Shown piece after piece: positions 27,720-39,082 of a stretch of DNA of 64,000 bases; position 1 is the first letter of the stretch, and every line of letters begins with the position of its first letter. The stretch comes from Hyphomicrobiales bacterium (lineage in GTDB: Bacteria; Pseudomonadota; Alphaproteobacteria; Rhizobiales; Xanthobacteraceae). A model generated the notes under the pieces. It ran no database searches. It was not told where the DNA came from and saw only the letters and a list, made by a program, of their open reading frames with translations. A program made the position numbers and the translations under genes. Location of the stretch: positions 145,127 to 209,126 of the forward strand of contig JAKFVL010000008.1 of assembly GCA_021732215.1 (NCBI GenBank), read 5' to 3'.

Positions 27720-28274
27720 GTGGCTCAAGGTCAGGGCAAATCGAGTGGCAGCGGTCAAACGACGGCCGATGGCGGCGCGAAGGGCGGTTTTCCGCCGTTC
27801 CAGAAAGAGACATTCGCTTCACAGCTCGTCTCGTTCTTCATCGCGTTTGCCCTGCTCTACTTCATCGTCTCGAAGATCGCCTTGCCGCGCGTCGGCAAGC
27901 TGCTCGGCGACCGCCAGGGGCTGATCGAGAGCGATCTCGCGCAAGCGCAGAAGTTCAAGGACGAATCCGACGCAGCGCTGGCGGCGTATGAGAAGGAACT
28001 GGCGGATGCCCGCGCGCGGGCACAAGCGATCGGCGCGGAAACCCGTGAAAAGCTCGCTGCTCAATCGGAGGGCGAACGCAAGTCGCTCGAAGACAACCTG
28101 GCAGCCAAACTCGCCGAAGCGGAGAAGACCATTGCCCAGACACGTCAGACGGCGATGGGCAATGTCGGTGCGATCGCAAGCGAAGCTGCTGCCGCGATCG
28201 TGCAGCGCCTGACCGGCGCGCAGCCCGACGCAAGGGCGGTCGAAAACGCCGTCAACGCATCGATCAAGGGATAA
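27720..28274 (+). CDS. atpG: F0F1 ATP synthase subunit b'
   Basis: A 184-residue peripheral-stalk subunit. The start is GTG at 27720 with a strong AAGGAGA site. A Gly/Ser/Gln-rich leader is followed by one membrane helix, [32 protein letters not shown], and a long charged helix ([32 protein letters not shown]) that forms the stator coiled coil. It is the divergent b' copy found in photosynthetic and related alphaproteobacteria; atpF follows after five bases. Confidence 0.94.
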   Translation: MAQGQGKSSGSGQTTADGGAKGGFPPFQKETFASQLVSFFIAFALLYFIVSKIALPRVGKLLGDRQGLIESDLAQAQKFKDESDAALAAYEKELADARARAQAIGAETREKLAAQSEGERKSLEDNLAAKLAEAEKTIAQTRQTAMGNVGAIASEAAAAIVQRLTGAQPDARAVENAVNASIKG

Positions 28275-28279
28275 GCGAT

Positions 28280-28762
28280 ATGGGTAGCGCTGAATTCTGG
28301 GTCGCGATCGCTTTTCTGCTCCTGATGGGTGTGCTCGGCTATTTTGGCGTGCATCGCACCGTTCTGAAGGCGCTCGATAACCGCAGCGGCCGCATCAAGG
28401 ACGAACTCGACGACGCCCGCCGCTTGAAGGAAGAAGCAGCCAAACTCGTCGAGGAATATCGCTCAAAGCGCGCCACCGCTGAACGCGAGGCGCAGGACAT
28501 CATTGCCAACGCCAAGGCGGAGGCGGAGCGTATCGCCACCGAGACCAAGGCGAAGATGGAAGATTTCGTCGCCCGCCGCACCAAATCGGCGGAAACCAAG
28601 ATCGCGCTGGCCGAAGCGCAGGCGCTGTCGGACGTTCGCGCCGCCGCGGCCGATGCCGCCGTCGCCGCAGCATCGCAGATCATGTCGCAGACCCTCAAGG
28701 GACAGGCCGCCGACGATCTGCTGACCAAGGGCATCGCCGACGTTCGCGCCAAGCTGAACTGA
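28280..28762 (+). CDS. atpF: F0F1 ATP synthase subunit b
   Basis: A 160-residue stator subunit. It starts with [29 protein letters not shown], an N-terminal membrane helix, then a charged helix with [30 protein letters not shown] and [18 protein letters not shown]. It ends the local atp operon and is followed by a strong bidirectional terminator. The F1 genes (atpHAGDC) are absent, as expected because they lie in a separate locus in this group. Confidence 0.95.
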   Translation: MGSAEFWVAIAFLLLMGVLGYFGVHRTVLKALDNRSGRIKDELDDARRLKEEAAKLVEEYRSKRATAEREAQDIIANAKAEAERIATETKAKMEDFVARRTKSAETKIALAEAQALSDVRAAAADAAVAAASQIMSQTLKGQAADDLLTKGIADVRAKLN

Positions 28763-28792
28763 TCGGCAAGACTTCATCGCTCCGCCGCATGA

Positions 28793-28824
28793 ATAAAGCC
28801 CCGCAGCATGCTGCGGGGCTTTAT
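28793..28824. terminator. Bidirectional terminator between atpF and the convergent lipoprotein gene
   Basis: A perfect 32-base palindrome whose half reads ATAAAGCCCCGCAGCA. The GC-rich stem is flanked by A-run and T-run on each side, so it can end transcription from atpF and from the leftward gene at 28850. Confidence 0.9.
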
Positions 28825-28849
28825 GATTCGATAGACGGACAGTGACGCG

Positions 28850-29533
28850 CTACTTGCGTTTCGGCGCGCGCCCTCGCGGCTCGGGCCGCAGTCCCGCCGG
28901 ATCGAACCCGACGTAGAAGACATATTCCGAAGCCGACGGCGGAGGGACGGCATAAACGATGTCTTCCGCGACGAAGCTGAACGGAATGCTGGTCTCGCCC
29001 GGCGGAATCGCAACAGTGGTGCGATAGGCCTTGGTGAAGACGATCTTTTCCTGAATCGCCTCCAGCACCACCGCGACCCGCAGCGGGATATCCACTTGCG
29101 GCGGCGCACCTGCAGGCCCGACGATGATCCGGCCCTCGATCCCGATCCGTGCCGTGATCTGGCCGGCAGCCAGATTACAATCCCGCGCCGTGCGCGTGAT
29201 GGTGCTCTGAAAGCGCAGCTCGGTCGGACTCTGGACGTCTCCCGGCTGCACACCCACCCGCAGCGTCGAGGCGCCGGCGCGGATGCTGACTCCCGGGCAA
29301 CTCAGTTCGCCTTGAGGCTGGCCCTGTGCTGCCACCGGCGTGCCCGCCTCCTGCGAGCGCGATCCAAACAGCTGGCTGAAACGGCTGGTGATACCAGGAC
29401 TGCCCGGCGACGAGCTGAATATGGCGGAGCCGCCACCGCAGCCCGCAAGCACAGTGCAGGCCAACGCCGCGAGCGCTGCGGAGCGAATCGGCCATACCGA
29501 TCCCTGCGAAGGTCTTGTGGTCGTCTCGGACAT
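28850..29533 (-). CDS. Putative lipoprotein, unknown function
   Basis: A 227-residue protein with a lipobox: SAALAALACTVLAGCGGG gives LAGC with a Cys near residue 32, so it is probably anchored to the outer or inner membrane. The mature part has a low-complexity Gly/Ser/Pro linker, then a beta-rich domain with SCPGVSIRAGASTLRVGVQPG, RDCNLAAGQITARIGIEGR and a C-terminal SEYVFYVGFDPAGL. No family was recognised with confidence. GAGGTTC lies upstream of the ATG. The end is shared with atpF through the bidirectional terminator. Confidence 0.75.
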   Translation of the reverse strand: MSETTTRPSQGSVWPIRSAALAALACTVLAGCGGGSAIFSSSPGSPGITSRFSQLFGSRSQEAGTPVAAQGQPQGELSCPGVSIRAGASTLRVGVQPGDVQSPTELRFQSTITRTARDCNLAAGQITARIGIEGRIIVGPAGAPPQVDIPLRVAVVLEAIQEKIVFTKAYRTTVAIPPGETSIPFSFVAEDIVYAVPPPSASEYVFYVGFDPAGLRPEPRGRAPKRK

Positions 29534-29777
29534 TTTGAAAGAACCTCGCCGCCAACGATATCGTGCGGGGGTTATAGCCCATGATCCCGAGCAAAGTGTA
29601 TCGGTTTTGCCCCGGATCGCGCGGCGGAAGATAAACAGCAGACCAGCGGTATCTGGCAGTCAAACACGGCGAAGCCGTGACGCAACGGTGAGCCGGGACC
29701 AAACGCCGTTCACAACACGCAGCCGCAGAATTGACGCTTTCGAATCCAACATCGACTGATGTTGCCATGCACCCGGC

Positions 29778-30365
29778 TCAGGACTGCAAATACTCGTGCA
29801 GCAGACCATAGAGATAATGGTCCTGCCAGACGCCGTTGATGCACAGATACCGCTTGGCCAATCCCTCGCGCCGGAAGCCGGTCGTCTCAAGCACGCGCAC
29901 CGATCCGATATTGCTGGGGATGCAGGCGGCCTCGACGCGGTGCAGATGCAATTCGCCAAACAGCGAGGGCAGCAGCACGCGCAGCGCCGCCGTCATCAAA
30001 CCCTGTCGCGCGTAGGGTTCACCGATCCAGTAGCCGATGGTGCCCGCCTGCACGATGCCGCGCCGGACATTGGCGAGGGTGATGCCGCCGATCAGCGCGC
30101 CGTTGTCCTCGCGGAAGATCAGAAACGGATAGGATTTGTCGTCGGCGATGTCTTCGGCGTAACGCCGCAGCCGCCGGCGAAACCCGGAGCGCGTCAGATC
30201 GTCGGACGGCCAGATCGGCTCCCACGGAGTAAGAAATGCGCGACTCGATTCGCGAAGCTGCGACCACTGAATGAAGTCCGACATCTGTGGAGCGCGCAGA
30301 ACAAGACCAGAGCCGCGCGGCGCCAGCGCGGGCGGAGCATTCGACGGCAACCGGAACAATGCCAT
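29778..30365 (-). CDS. GNAT-family N-acetyltransferase (RimJ/RimL-like)
   Basis: A 195-residue acetyltransferase. The GNAT acetyl-CoA region reads GYWIGEPYARQGLMTAALRVLL, an RimJ-type Q/RxxGxG/A variant. It is preceded by FLIFREDNGALIGGITLANVRRG and followed by LHRVEAACIPSNIGSVRVLETTGFRREGL, the RimJ/RimL signature. Relatives acetylate N-termini of ribosomal proteins or small molecules. It lies on the same strand 46 bases after the M16 protease gene. The substrate cannot be told. Confidence 0.88.
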   Translation of the reverse strand: MALFRLPSNAPPALAPRGSGLVLRAPQMSDFIQWSQLRESSRAFLTPWEPIWPSDDLTRSGFRRRLRRYAEDIADDKSYPFLIFREDNGALIGGITLANVRRGIVQAGTIGYWIGEPYARQGLMTAALRVLLPSLFGELHLHRVEAACIPSNIGSVRVLETTGFRREGLAKRYLCINGVWQDHYLYGLLHEYLQS

Positions 30366-30411
30366 AACCGTACTTCCCTCGCCAGGCGCGCAAGACGGTG
30401 CGCGCTTTCGC

Positions 30412-31701
30412 TCAGTGATACCGACTTTTTGCGCTCGCCGAGGTCAGACCTTCGGCACGCTGCACCGCAGATTTCAACCCCCGGCCGCCGCCGAGCGCCA
30501 CCACTGCCGGACGGCTGCGCGCCAGCAAGGTTCGCCCGGCATCGCGCGCCGATTCAACAGTCACCGCCTCGATTTTCGCAATCAGTTCGGCCGGCGTCAA
30601 CGGGCGGCCATAGGCCATGATGTGCCGCGCCAGTTGCTCGGCACGCGAACCGCAGCTTTCCAGCGCCATCAACAGGCTCGCCTTCATCTGCGCCTTTGCG
30701 CGCGAAATTTCGGCATCGGTCAAGTTGTCGACAGCCGCATTCATCTCGTCGACGATCACATCCATCATCTCCGGCGCGTCGCCCGGATCGGTGCCGGTAT
30801 AGAGTCCGAAGAAACCGGTGTCCTTGTAGGGCGCGTGGAAGGTGTAGATCGAATAACAAAGTCCACGCTTCTCGCGCACCTCCTGAAACAACCGCGACGA
30901 CATCCCGCCACCGAGGATGTTGGTGAAGGTCTGCAGGCTGAACAGCGACGGATCGGTCTGAGCGACGCCTTCCAGCGCCAGCGTGATATGGGCCTGTTCG
31001 AGATCGCGGCGCACCACCTTGCTTCCACCCTGGCCGTACGACGCAGGCGAAGATTTCGGCGGCGCAACTCCGCCGAAGCTGGCAAAACGTTTCTCGACCT
31101 CGGCGACGACCGCCTTGTGATCGACAGCGCCGGCAGCCGCGATCACCATGTTCGGGCCGCGGTAGTGGGTTTGCAGATAGCCGGACAGCATGTCGCGATC
31201 GAACTTGCTCAGAGTCTTTGTCGTGCCGAGCAGCGAGCGGCCGATCGGTTGCCCGGGAAAACACAGTTCGCTCAGGTGTTCGAATACGACGTCGTCGGGC
31301 GTGTCCTGCGCCGCGCCGATTTCCTGCGCGATCACGCTCTTCTCGCGCTCAAGTTCCTCCGCGTCGAACGACGGGTTGGCGAGAATATCCGACAGCACCT
31401 CGAGCGCCAGCGGCACGTCGGCCTTCAGCACACGGGCATAGAACGCCGTGGTTTCCGTACTGGTCGCAGCGTTGAGGTCGCCGCCGACAGCTTCGATCTC
31501 TTCGACGATCTGGCGCGAGGTGCGCGTCGCCGTACCCTTGAAGGCCATGTGTTCGAGCAGATGCGAAATGCCGTGCTCGTCCGCTTTCTCGTCGCGGCCG
31601 CCGACACCGGTCCAGACGCCGAGCGCCGCTGTCTCCAAATGCGGCATGGTGTCGGTGACCACGGTCAGCCCGGTCGGCAACTGAGTGACATTGACGCTCA
31701 T
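30412..31701 (-). CDS. M16-family zinc peptidase (processing-peptidase-like)
   Basis: A 429-residue protein of the mitochondrial processing peptidase beta/PqqL group. The inverted zinc motif HLLEHMAFKGT (HxxEH) is near residue 58, with the distal Glu expected in the EREKSVIAQEIGAAQD segment. It also has GRSLLGT, HYRGPNMVIAAAG and the glycine-rich ILGGGMSSRLFQEVREKRGLCYSIY. The start MSVNVTQ at 31701 has TTAGGAG upstream. It lies eight bases after thrC on the same strand. Relatives degrade peptides or process proteins; the role here is unknown. Confidence 0.93.
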   Translation of the reverse strand: MSVNVTQLPTGLTVVTDTMPHLETAALGVWTGVGGRDEKADEHGISHLLEHMAFKGTATRTSRQIVEEIEAVGGDLNAATSTETTAFYARVLKADVPLALEVLSDILANPSFDAEELEREKSVIAQEIGAAQDTPDDVVFEHLSELCFPGQPIGRSLLGTTKTLSKFDRDMLSGYLQTHYRGPNMVIAAAGAVDHKAVVAEVEKRFASFGGVAPPKSSPASYGQGGSKVVRRDLEQAHITLALEGVAQTDPSLFSLQTFTNILGGGMSSRLFQEVREKRGLCYSIYTFHAPYKDTGFFGLYTGTDPGDAPEMMDVIVDEMNAAVDNLTDAEISRAKAQMKASLLMALESCGSRAEQLARHIMAYGRPLTPAELIAKIEAVTVESARDAGRTLLARSRPAVVALGGGRGLKSAVQRAEGLTSASAKSRYH

Positions 31702-31709
31702 CGGCGCTC

Positions 31710-33125
31710 CTAAGTCGTCGGTTCCTTGGCCGCACGGCTGATCGAAAGCACGAAACACTCGACCTCCGCACGATCGTTCTTGATGACCTTGATCTGCTCC
31801 GGCCGGGTCATGAGACCGTCGAGCCAGACCGGCAATGCCGGCCGCACGCCGCAAGCGGCTTCCACCGCGTCCGGAAATTTTGCCGCATGCGCCGTCGACA
31901 GCACGATATTGGGCACGCCCGTGTCCGCACCGAGACGCTCGGCTACCGCAATCGCAACCGCCGTGTGCGGATCGATCAGGTCGCCGCTCTCGCGCCAGGC
32001 GGCGCGGATCGCAGCCGCGGTCTCGGTTTCGTCGGCACGGCCGGCATCGAAGCCGTCACGCACGGCAGCGAGCGCCTGCGCCTGAAGGGTAAACCGGCCG
32101 GACTGCTGCAACGACGACATCAGCCCGCGCACAGTCGGTGCATCGCGCCCGACCGCCTCGAACAGCAGGCGTTCGAAGTTCGACGACACCTGAATGTCCA
32201 TCGACGGCGACGTGGTCGCGTGGACTTCCCGGACCTCATACGTTCCGGTCGCGAGCGTGCGCGCCAGAATATCGTTGACGTTGGCCGCGATCTTCAGCCG
32301 ACGGATCGGCAAGCCCATGCGCTTGGCCACATAGCCCGCGAAGATATCGCCGAAGTTTCCGGTCGGCACCGTGAAATCGACCTGACGCGCGGGCGCACCC
32401 AGCGCAACAGCCGAGGTGAAGTAATAGACCACCTGTGCAACGATGCGCGCCCAGTTAATCGAATTGACGCCCGACAACGACACGGCGTCACGAAACGCAT
32501 GATGATTGAACAGGCCCTTCACGATCGCCTGGCAATCGTCGAACGTCCCCTCGACCGCCAGCGCGTGCACGTTGGCAGCGGCCGTTGTCGTCATCATCCG
32601 CCGCTGCACATCCGAGATGCGGCCGTTCGGAAACAGCACGATCAGATCGACGCTGTTGCGATTGGCGAACGCCTCCACTGCCGCGCCACCAGTGTCGCCC
32701 GACGTGGCAACGACAATGGTGGTCCGCCGGCGGCGCTGCGTCAGCACATGATCCATCATGCGCGAGACGAGCTGCATCGCCACGTCCTTGAACGCCAGCG
32801 TCGGCCCGTGAAACAGCTCGAGCAGAAACTGACTGGTGCCGATCTGGCTCACCGGCACCACCGCCGGATGACGGAACGTCGCGTAAGCCTCGATCGCCAT
32901 GCGGCCGAGGTCGGCATCGGAAATTTCGCCACCGACGAACGGCTTGATCACATCGACAGCGACCTCCCAGTACGGGCGTCCGAGAAATCCGGCGATGGTG
33001 GCATGCGACAGTTGCGGCCAGACCTCGGGCACATAGAGGCCGCCGTCGCGGGCGAGCCCGGCCAGCATCACATCGCAGAAGCCAAGTTTTGGCGCTTCAC
33101 CGCGCGTCGAAATGTAGGTCGTCAC
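31710..33125 (-). CDS. thrC: Threonine synthase
   Basis: A 471-residue PLP enzyme converting O-phosphohomoserine to threonine. It begins MTTYISTRGEAPKLGFCDVML with the N-terminal ThrC domain. The LFHGPTLAFKDVAMQ segment contains the PLP Lys, and VVATSGDTGGAAVEAFA is the phosphate-binding loop. It also has FDDCQAIVKGLF, NSINWARIVAQ and VPTGNFGDIFAGY. It is fused with nothing and of normal class II length. It precedes the M16 gene in an apparent thrC-M16 operon. Confidence 0.96.
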   Translation of the reverse strand: MTTYISTRGEAPKLGFCDVMLAGLARDGGLYVPEVWPQLSHATIAGFLGRPYWEVAVDVIKPFVGGEISDADLGRMAIEAYATFRHPAVVPVSQIGTSQFLLELFHGPTLAFKDVAMQLVSRMMDHVLTQRRRRTTIVVATSGDTGGAAVEAFANRNSVDLIVLFPNGRISDVQRRMMTTTAAANVHALAVEGTFDDCQAIVKGLFNHHAFRDAVSLSGVNSINWARIVAQVVYYFTSAVALGAPARQVDFTVPTGNFGDIFAGYVAKRMGLPIRRLKIAANVNDILARTLATGTYEVREVHATTSPSMDIQVSSNFERLLFEAVGRDAPTVRGLMSSLQQSGRFTLQAQALAAVRDGFDAGRADETETAAAIRAAWRESGDLIDPHTAVAIAVAERLGADTGVPNIVLSTAHAAKFPDAVEAACGVRPALPVWLDGLMTRPEQIKVIKNDRAEVECFVLSISRAAKEPTT

Positions 33126-33243
33126 ATCTTTTCCGAGGAGCGAGATTTAGCTCCAAGCCTCTGAAAGATATAGAAGATCACCCGGAAGCCAACCGATCTG
33201 GCGGCACCTTATAAGCAAGCGTCGGCATCCACAAGGAAGCGGC

Positions 33244-34005
33244 TCAGGCGCGCCGCTGACCGGCAATCCAGAAACCAAACGCGATGACAACGGCAGCAGC
33301 GAGGCCGAACCAGGTGATCGCATATTGCAGATGGTTGTCTTTCAGGCGAACCGAAAGCGGGCCCGGTTTTGGAATGCCCGACGCCGGTACAGGCTCTTCA
33401 AGATCGATATAGAACGGCGCGACGCCACCGGCGGGCTGGCCCCACCCGAGCGTCCGGGCCATCGCCATGTGGTCGCGCGTGAACCACAGACGCTTCACCG
33501 GATTGTCGGCCGGCGTGAACCAGCCGGCGGGCTCCGGGAAGCGAATGTAGCCGATAAAGGTCTGCGGCCCCGCTGCGACGGACGCAATCGCGCGATCCTG
33601 CTGCGCGCGATCCTGCAATGTGTTTTGCACGAACCCGAGATTGACGACGACGGTCTCACCGCTCACAAGTTTCGCGGGCACGAACGCCCAGGTCCCGGGA
33701 CCGGAGATGTCGGCCCGCACGCCGGAGCCGGAGCTGTAGACCATGACGTCCTTCGAGTGATCGAGCGCGGCGGAGAACGTGACACGCCGGAATTCATCGC
33801 GCGCCTGAGAGAGCGATGCCCACTCCGACGCAAGCGGCAACGAGACCGGGTCTTGCACAAGACGCTCATCGAGCGCCGCGATCAGTCCGCGCTTTTCATC
33901 CTTGCGATGAAGCTGCCAGACGCCCAATCCGATCAGTGTCGCCAGCATCGCAAGCGTGATCAGCGCCAGACCGAAAGAGCCGCGTTTGTTGACGATCGCT
34001 GTCAC
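33244..34005 (-). CDS. SURF1 family cytochrome oxidase assembly protein
   Basis: A 253-residue inner-membrane protein with two terminal helices, N-terminal FGLALITLAMLATLIGLGVWQLHRK and C-terminal YAITWFGLAAAVVIAFGFWIAG, bracketing a periplasmic domain. SURF1 landmarks are GVWQLHRK, RRVTFSA, VPAKLVSGETVVVNLGFV, and NHLQYAITWFGLA near the end. It aids haem a insertion in subunit I. The start is GTG at 34005, overlapping the DUF983 stop as GTGA; the longer frame to 34266 is a shadow. It lies last in the cytochrome oxidase block. Confidence 0.92.
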   Translation of the reverse strand: MTAIVNKRGSFGLALITLAMLATLIGLGVWQLHRKDEKRGLIAALDERLVQDPVSLPLASEWASLSQARDEFRRVTFSAALDHSKDVMVYSSGSGVRADISGPGTWAFVPAKLVSGETVVVNLGFVQNTLQDRAQQDRAIASVAAGPQTFIGYIRFPEPAGWFTPADNPVKRLWFTRDHMAMARTLGWGQPAGGVAPFYIDLEEPVPASGIPKPGPLSVRLKDNHLQYAITWFGLAAAVVIAFGFWIAGQRRA

Positions 34006-34391
34006 GGCCGGTCGCGCTCCACCAGCCGCCCTTCCGCGGCCTTGTGATGAAACTGCAGCGCGATCAGCAGCGCTTTCATCGAGCGCAGCGGCACCAGCGT
34101 CGTCAGCAGGATCAGCGGTCCCCACAGCACCGCATGGACCCAGAACGGCGGCTGATACTTCACCTCGACGATCAGCGCCGACCCGACAACGATGAATCCC
34201 GCAATCATGATGATGAACACCGCCGGGCCATCGCCCGCATCGATGAAGCCATAGTCGAGCCCGCACGCCTCACATCCCGGCCGCAGCGTGAGAAAGCCTT
34301 GATAGAGTTTGCCTTCGCCGCAACGCGGGCACTTGCAGGCCAGCCCGCGCATCGCAGACTGTCCGAGGGTCGGAGCCGGATTGTTCAGCAT
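34002..34391 (-). CDS. DUF983 family membrane protein
   Basis: A 129-residue protein. An N-terminal zinc-ribbon-like part, GLACKCPRCGEGKLYQGFLTLRPGCEACGLDYG, holds two Cys pairs. It is followed by two membrane helices (FIIMIAGFIVVGSALIV and AVLWGPLILLTTLVPL). DUF983 proteins commonly lie between ctaE and SURF1 genes in alphaproteobacteria, as here. They may handle metal for the oxidase, but this is not proven. It is coupled to SURF1 by a four-base overlap. Confidence 0.9.
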   Translation of the reverse strand: MLNNPAPTLGQSAMRGLACKCPRCGEGKLYQGFLTLRPGCEACGLDYGFIDAGDGPAVFIIMIAGFIVVGSALIVEVKYQPPFWVHAVLWGPLILLTTLVPLRSMKALLIALQFHHKAAEGRLVERDRP

Positions 34392-34430
34392 CGCGGTTCT
34401 CTTCGCGCCGTCTCAGCCTGAATGCAAGCA

Positions 34431-34458
34431 AAAGGGGCGACCTTGCGGCCGCCCCTTT
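34431..34458 (-). terminator. Terminator after ctaE
   Basis: Arms AAAGGGGCG (34431-34439) and CGCCCCTTT (34450-34458) lie 20 bases after the ctaE stop on the reverse strand, with a T-rich tail (TTTTGCTT) in that reading. It separates ctaE from DUF983. Confidence 0.7.
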
Positions 34459-34478
34459 GATCGGTTTCGATCGATTGA

Positions 34479-35333
34479 TCAGTGGCCGCCGCCGACACCC
34501 GCCGGGCCGCGTCCCCAGACATAGATCGCCAGGAACAGAAACAACCAGACCACGTCGACGAAATGCCAGTACCAGGCAGCAAACTCAAAACCGAGGTGCT
34601 GCTTCGGCGTGAAGTGGCCCGCATAGGCGCGGAACAGACACACCAGCAGGAAAACGGTGCCGACCAGAACGTGGAAGCCATGGAAGCCGGTCGCCATGAA
34701 GAAGGTCGCACCATAGACGTTGCCGGAGAATGCGAATGCAGCGTGGCCGTACTCGTAGGCCTGCACGCATGTGAACGCCGCGCCGAGCACGACGGTGAGG
34801 ATCAGACCCCACTTCAAACCCTGGCGGTCATTCTCGAGCAGCGCATGATGCGCCCAAGTCACTGTCGTGCCGGAGGTCAGCAGGATCAGTGTGTTGAGCA
34901 GCGGCAGATGCCACGGATCGAAGGTCTCGATCCCCTTGGGGGGCCAGACGCCGCCGAACAGCGCGTCACGCGCGGCGTGAACCGGATCGGCCGGGAACAG
35001 CGCTGAATTGAAATAGGCCCAGAACCACGCCACGAAGAACATCACCTCGGAGGCGATGAACAGGATCATGCCATAGCGATGGTGGAGCTGAACGACGCGG
35101 GTATGATCGCCCTTGTATTGGGCTTCGCGAATCACGTCCGCCCACCAGCTCGCCATTGTGTAGAGCACGCCGATGGTGCCGATACCGAAAACGATCGGCG
35201 CACCGGCAAACATCTTGTGCATCCAGGCGATCGCGCCGACCGCCATGATAAAGGCCGAGATCGAGCCAACGATCGGCCAAGGGCTCGGATCGACGAGGTG
35301 ATAGTCGTGGTGTTTCGCTTGCCCCGAAGCCAT
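34479..35333 (-). CDS. ctaE: Cytochrome c oxidase subunit III
   Basis: A 284-residue inner-membrane subunit with seven hydrophobic segments. It starts [20 protein letters not shown]. Family segments include [29 protein letters not shown], the EVMFF Glu region, [28 protein letters not shown], and [17 protein letters not shown] with [12 protein letters not shown]. It ends [28 protein letters not shown] precedes the ATG. It belongs to the aa3-type oxidase block. Confidence 0.96.
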   Translation of the reverse strand: MASGQAKHHDYHLVDPSPWPIVGSISAFIMAVGAIAWMHKMFAGAPIVFGIGTIGVLYTMASWWADVIREAQYKGDHTRVVQLHHRYGMILFIASEVMFFVAWFWAYFNSALFPADPVHAARDALFGGVWPPKGIETFDPWHLPLLNTLILLTSGTTVTWAHHALLENDRQGLKWGLILTVVLGAAFTCVQAYEYGHAAFAFSGNVYGATFFMATGFHGFHVLVGTVFLLVCLFRAYAGHFTPKQHLGFEFAAWYWHFVDVVWLFLFLAIYVWGRGPAGVGGGH

Positions 35334-35431
35334 TCGCGTTATCTCCGTTCGTATGCCGATGATACCGGCATAAGGTCATGTCTTAAAGCTCGAATTCGGC
35401 GCTCGCCTGCCGGGAACGCCGTACGCTTACG

Positions 35432-36058
35432 TTATAGATTGCCTTTTGGCTTCTCCGGCTGGCTTGCAGCCACCGGTTTCGGCTTCGGCTCGTCCTTCAC
35501 GGGATAGAACGTGTAGGACAGGGTGATGGTGTTCAGCGTGTCATGATCTTTGTCGGCGACCAACGCCGGATCGACGTAGAACACCACCGGCATCTCGCGT
35601 TTCTCGCCCGGCCCCAGCTTCTGCTCGTTGAAGCAGAAGCAGTTGATCTTCTGGAAATAGAGACCGGCGGTGAGCGGCGCGACATTGTAGGCGGCGACGC
35701 CCGTGGTTGCGCGGGCCGACTGATTCGTGACGGTGTAGAACGCGGTCACGACCTCGCCGATCCTGACCTCGATCTCGGTCTTTTCGGCCTCGAACTTCCA
35801 CGGCAATCCGCCGCTGACATTGGAATCGAAGCGAACCGCGATCCGCCGCTCCAGTGTCGCGGACGGCGCGGAAACGGCAACCTGCGTGGTACCGTTGAAG
35901 CCGGTGACCCGGCAGAACCAGTTGTAAAACGGCACGGCGGCATAGGCTGCGCCGACCATGAGCGCGACAAAGAAGCCGCAAGCCGACGCGACCATCACGT
36001 CGCGGCTGGTGCGTGCTTTGCGCGTCGTCACCGGAGTGGTTGGTATGCTCTCTGTCAT
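35432..36058 (-). CDS. ctaG: Cytochrome c oxidase assembly protein CtaG (Cox11)
   Basis: A 208-residue protein that delivers copper to the CuB site of subunit I. One N-terminal helix ([33 protein letters not shown]) carries the conserved FCRVTG Cys. The periplasmic domain has the copper motif [10 protein letters not shown]. The start [10 protein letters not shown] at 36058 overlaps the small upstream gene's stop as ATGA; the longer reading to 36136 covers that small gene and is discarded. The C-terminus is proline-rich. Confidence 0.95.
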   Translation of the reverse strand: MTESIPTTPVTTRKARTSRDVMVASACGFFVALMVGAAYAAVPFYNWFCRVTGFNGTTQVAVSAPSATLERRIAVRFDSNVSGGLPWKFEAEKTEIEVRIGEVVTAFYTVTNQSARATTGVAAYNVAPLTAGLYFQKINCFCFNEQKLGPGEKREMPVVFYVDPALVADKDHDTLNTITLSYTFYPVKDEPKPKPVAASQPEKPKGNL

Positions 36059-36219
36059 ATCGGGCGCATCAGGACCGCCGGTCCCTTGACCATAGTGACC
36101 GCGAAAAACAGCACGACGAGAATTCCGAGTGCCCACGCGATCGCAATCGAGCGCTCGCGGCGGCGGCGCTTCTGCTCCTCGGTGAGCACGATTCCCGCTG
36201 GCTGGTCATTCTGATCCAT
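36055..36219 (-). CDS. Small single-helix protein of the ctaB-ctaG intergenic position (CoxF-like)
   Basis: A 54-residue frame from ATG 36219 to TGA 36055. The product begins [20 protein letters not shown] with a basic patch, then has one membrane helix ([19 protein letters not shown]) and ends LMRPI. Small proteins of this form, sometimes called CoxF, lie between ctaB and ctaG in many alphaproteobacteria. The gene shares ATGA with ctaG, which supports it strongly. It is short enough to be missed by length-filtered callers. Confidence 0.85.
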   Translation of the reverse strand: MDQNDQPAGIVLTEEQKRRRRERSIAIAWALGILVVLFFAVTMVKGPAVLMRPI

Positions 36220-36249
36220 GCGGATGCCATACATTCCTGACGACGCCCC

Positions 36250-37188
36250 CTACCCGATAAACCGTATCGCCGCGTGGGCGATCGCTTCAAGCAGAAGCGT
36301 TGCAAACAAAGCGAACAGATAAAGGATCGAGAAAGCGAACAGCCGCCGCGCCGCGCGCAGTGCTTCCGGCCCGGTCCGATGGCGATAAACGTTGACGGCA
36401 AGCGCGAGCATCCAGCCGCCGAGGATCAGGGAGACGATGCCATAGATCGCGCTGAAATAGCCGAGCGGCCATGGCGCCAAAGCAACCACCACCAGCACCA
36501 CGGTATAGAGCAGGATCTGCAGGCGCGTCGCGTCGAGACCTGCGACCACGGGGAGCATCGGCACTCCGGCACGGGCGTAGTCGTCGGACCGGAACAGCGC
36601 CAGCGCCCAGAAGTGCGGCGGTGTCCAGAAGAAGATGATCGCGAACAGCAGGATCGGCTCGACCGACAGCGACCCGGTCGCCGCCGCCCACGCCACCACT
36701 GGCGGCAAGGCGCCGGCGGCGCCTCCGATCACGATGTTCTGCGCCGTCGAGCGCTTCAGCCAGGCCGAATAGATCGCGATGTAGAAGAAGATCGTGAAGG
36801 CGAGCAGCGCACCGGCCAGCCAGTTGACCAGGATGCCGAGCGTCATCACGGAGAAGAACGACAGGATCACACCGAAGGCGAGCGCCTCGGGCGGGCTGAC
36901 GCGGCCCTGCGGGATCGGCCGCTTCACGGTGCGGCCCATCAGCGCGTCGATATCGCGGTCGTACCACATGTTGAGCGCGCCCGACGCGCCGGCGCCGACC
37001 GCGATGCAGACCAGCGAGGTGACGGCGAGAACCGGATGAACATGACCCGGCGCTATCACGAGGCCGACCAGCGCGGTGAAGATCACCAGCGACATCACGC
37101 GCGGCTTCATCAGCTCGATGAAGTCGCCGACACTGGCCTCGGAGATCCGGGGCTGCGCGAGGTCGACATGCTCTTCAATCACAGACAC
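36250..37188 (-). CDS. ctaB: Protohaem IX farnesyltransferase (haem O synthase)
   Basis: A 312-residue UbiA-family membrane prenyltransferase converting protohaem to haem O for the aa3 oxidase. Two aspartate-rich sites are seen: [21 protein letters not shown], with the NxxxDxxxD motif, and the second-half [15 protein letters not shown]. Between and around them are about eight hydrophobic segments, with [17 protein letters not shown] near the start. It is encoded between ctaD and the small CoxF-like gene, with a repeat separating it from ctaD. Confidence 0.96.
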   Translation of the reverse strand: MSVIEEHVDLAQPRISEASVGDFIELMKPRVMSLVIFTALVGLVIAPGHVHPVLAVTSLVCIAVGAGASGALNMWYDRDIDALMGRTVKRPIPQGRVSPPEALAFGVILSFFSVMTLGILVNWLAGALLAFTIFFYIAIYSAWLKRSTAQNIVIGGAAGALPPVVAWAAATGSLSVEPILLFAIIFFWTPPHFWALALFRSDDYARAGVPMLPVVAGLDATRLQILLYTVVLVVVALAPWPLGYFSAIYGIVSLILGGWMLALAVNVYRHRTGPEALRAARRLFAFSILYLFALFATLLLEAIAHAAIRFIG

Positions 37189-37210
37189 AGCTTAATCCAA
37201 TCCTGACTTG

Positions 37211-37288
37211 GTCATTGCGAGGAGCGTCAGCGACGAAGCAATCCAGTCTTTCTTTGCCGCTGGGTTGCTTCGCTTCGCTCGCAATGAC
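37211..37288. repeat. GTCATTGCGAGG interspersed palindromic repeat, copy 2
   Basis: Outer arms GTCATTGCGAG and CTCGCAATGAC, and inner GAAGCAATCC with GGGTTGCTTC-type complement. It is the same element as at 6178-6266 but with a different centre. It fills most of the ctaD-ctaB gap. Confidence 0.85.
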
Positions 37289-37327
37289 GTTCCGGCTCGC
37301 AATCGTGCGGGCATGACGCCTTCGGCG

Positions 37328-39054
<1,727 letters not shown>

Positions 39055-39082
39055 CTCAAAGCTCTACTAGATACCCATAATT

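Noticed and set aside
34006..34266. N-terminal extension of SURF1
   Set aside because: It reads out of frame through DUF983 and contains HHHDCGIH-type low-complexity text. The GTG at 34005 overlaps the DUF983 stop, as expected for a coupled pair.
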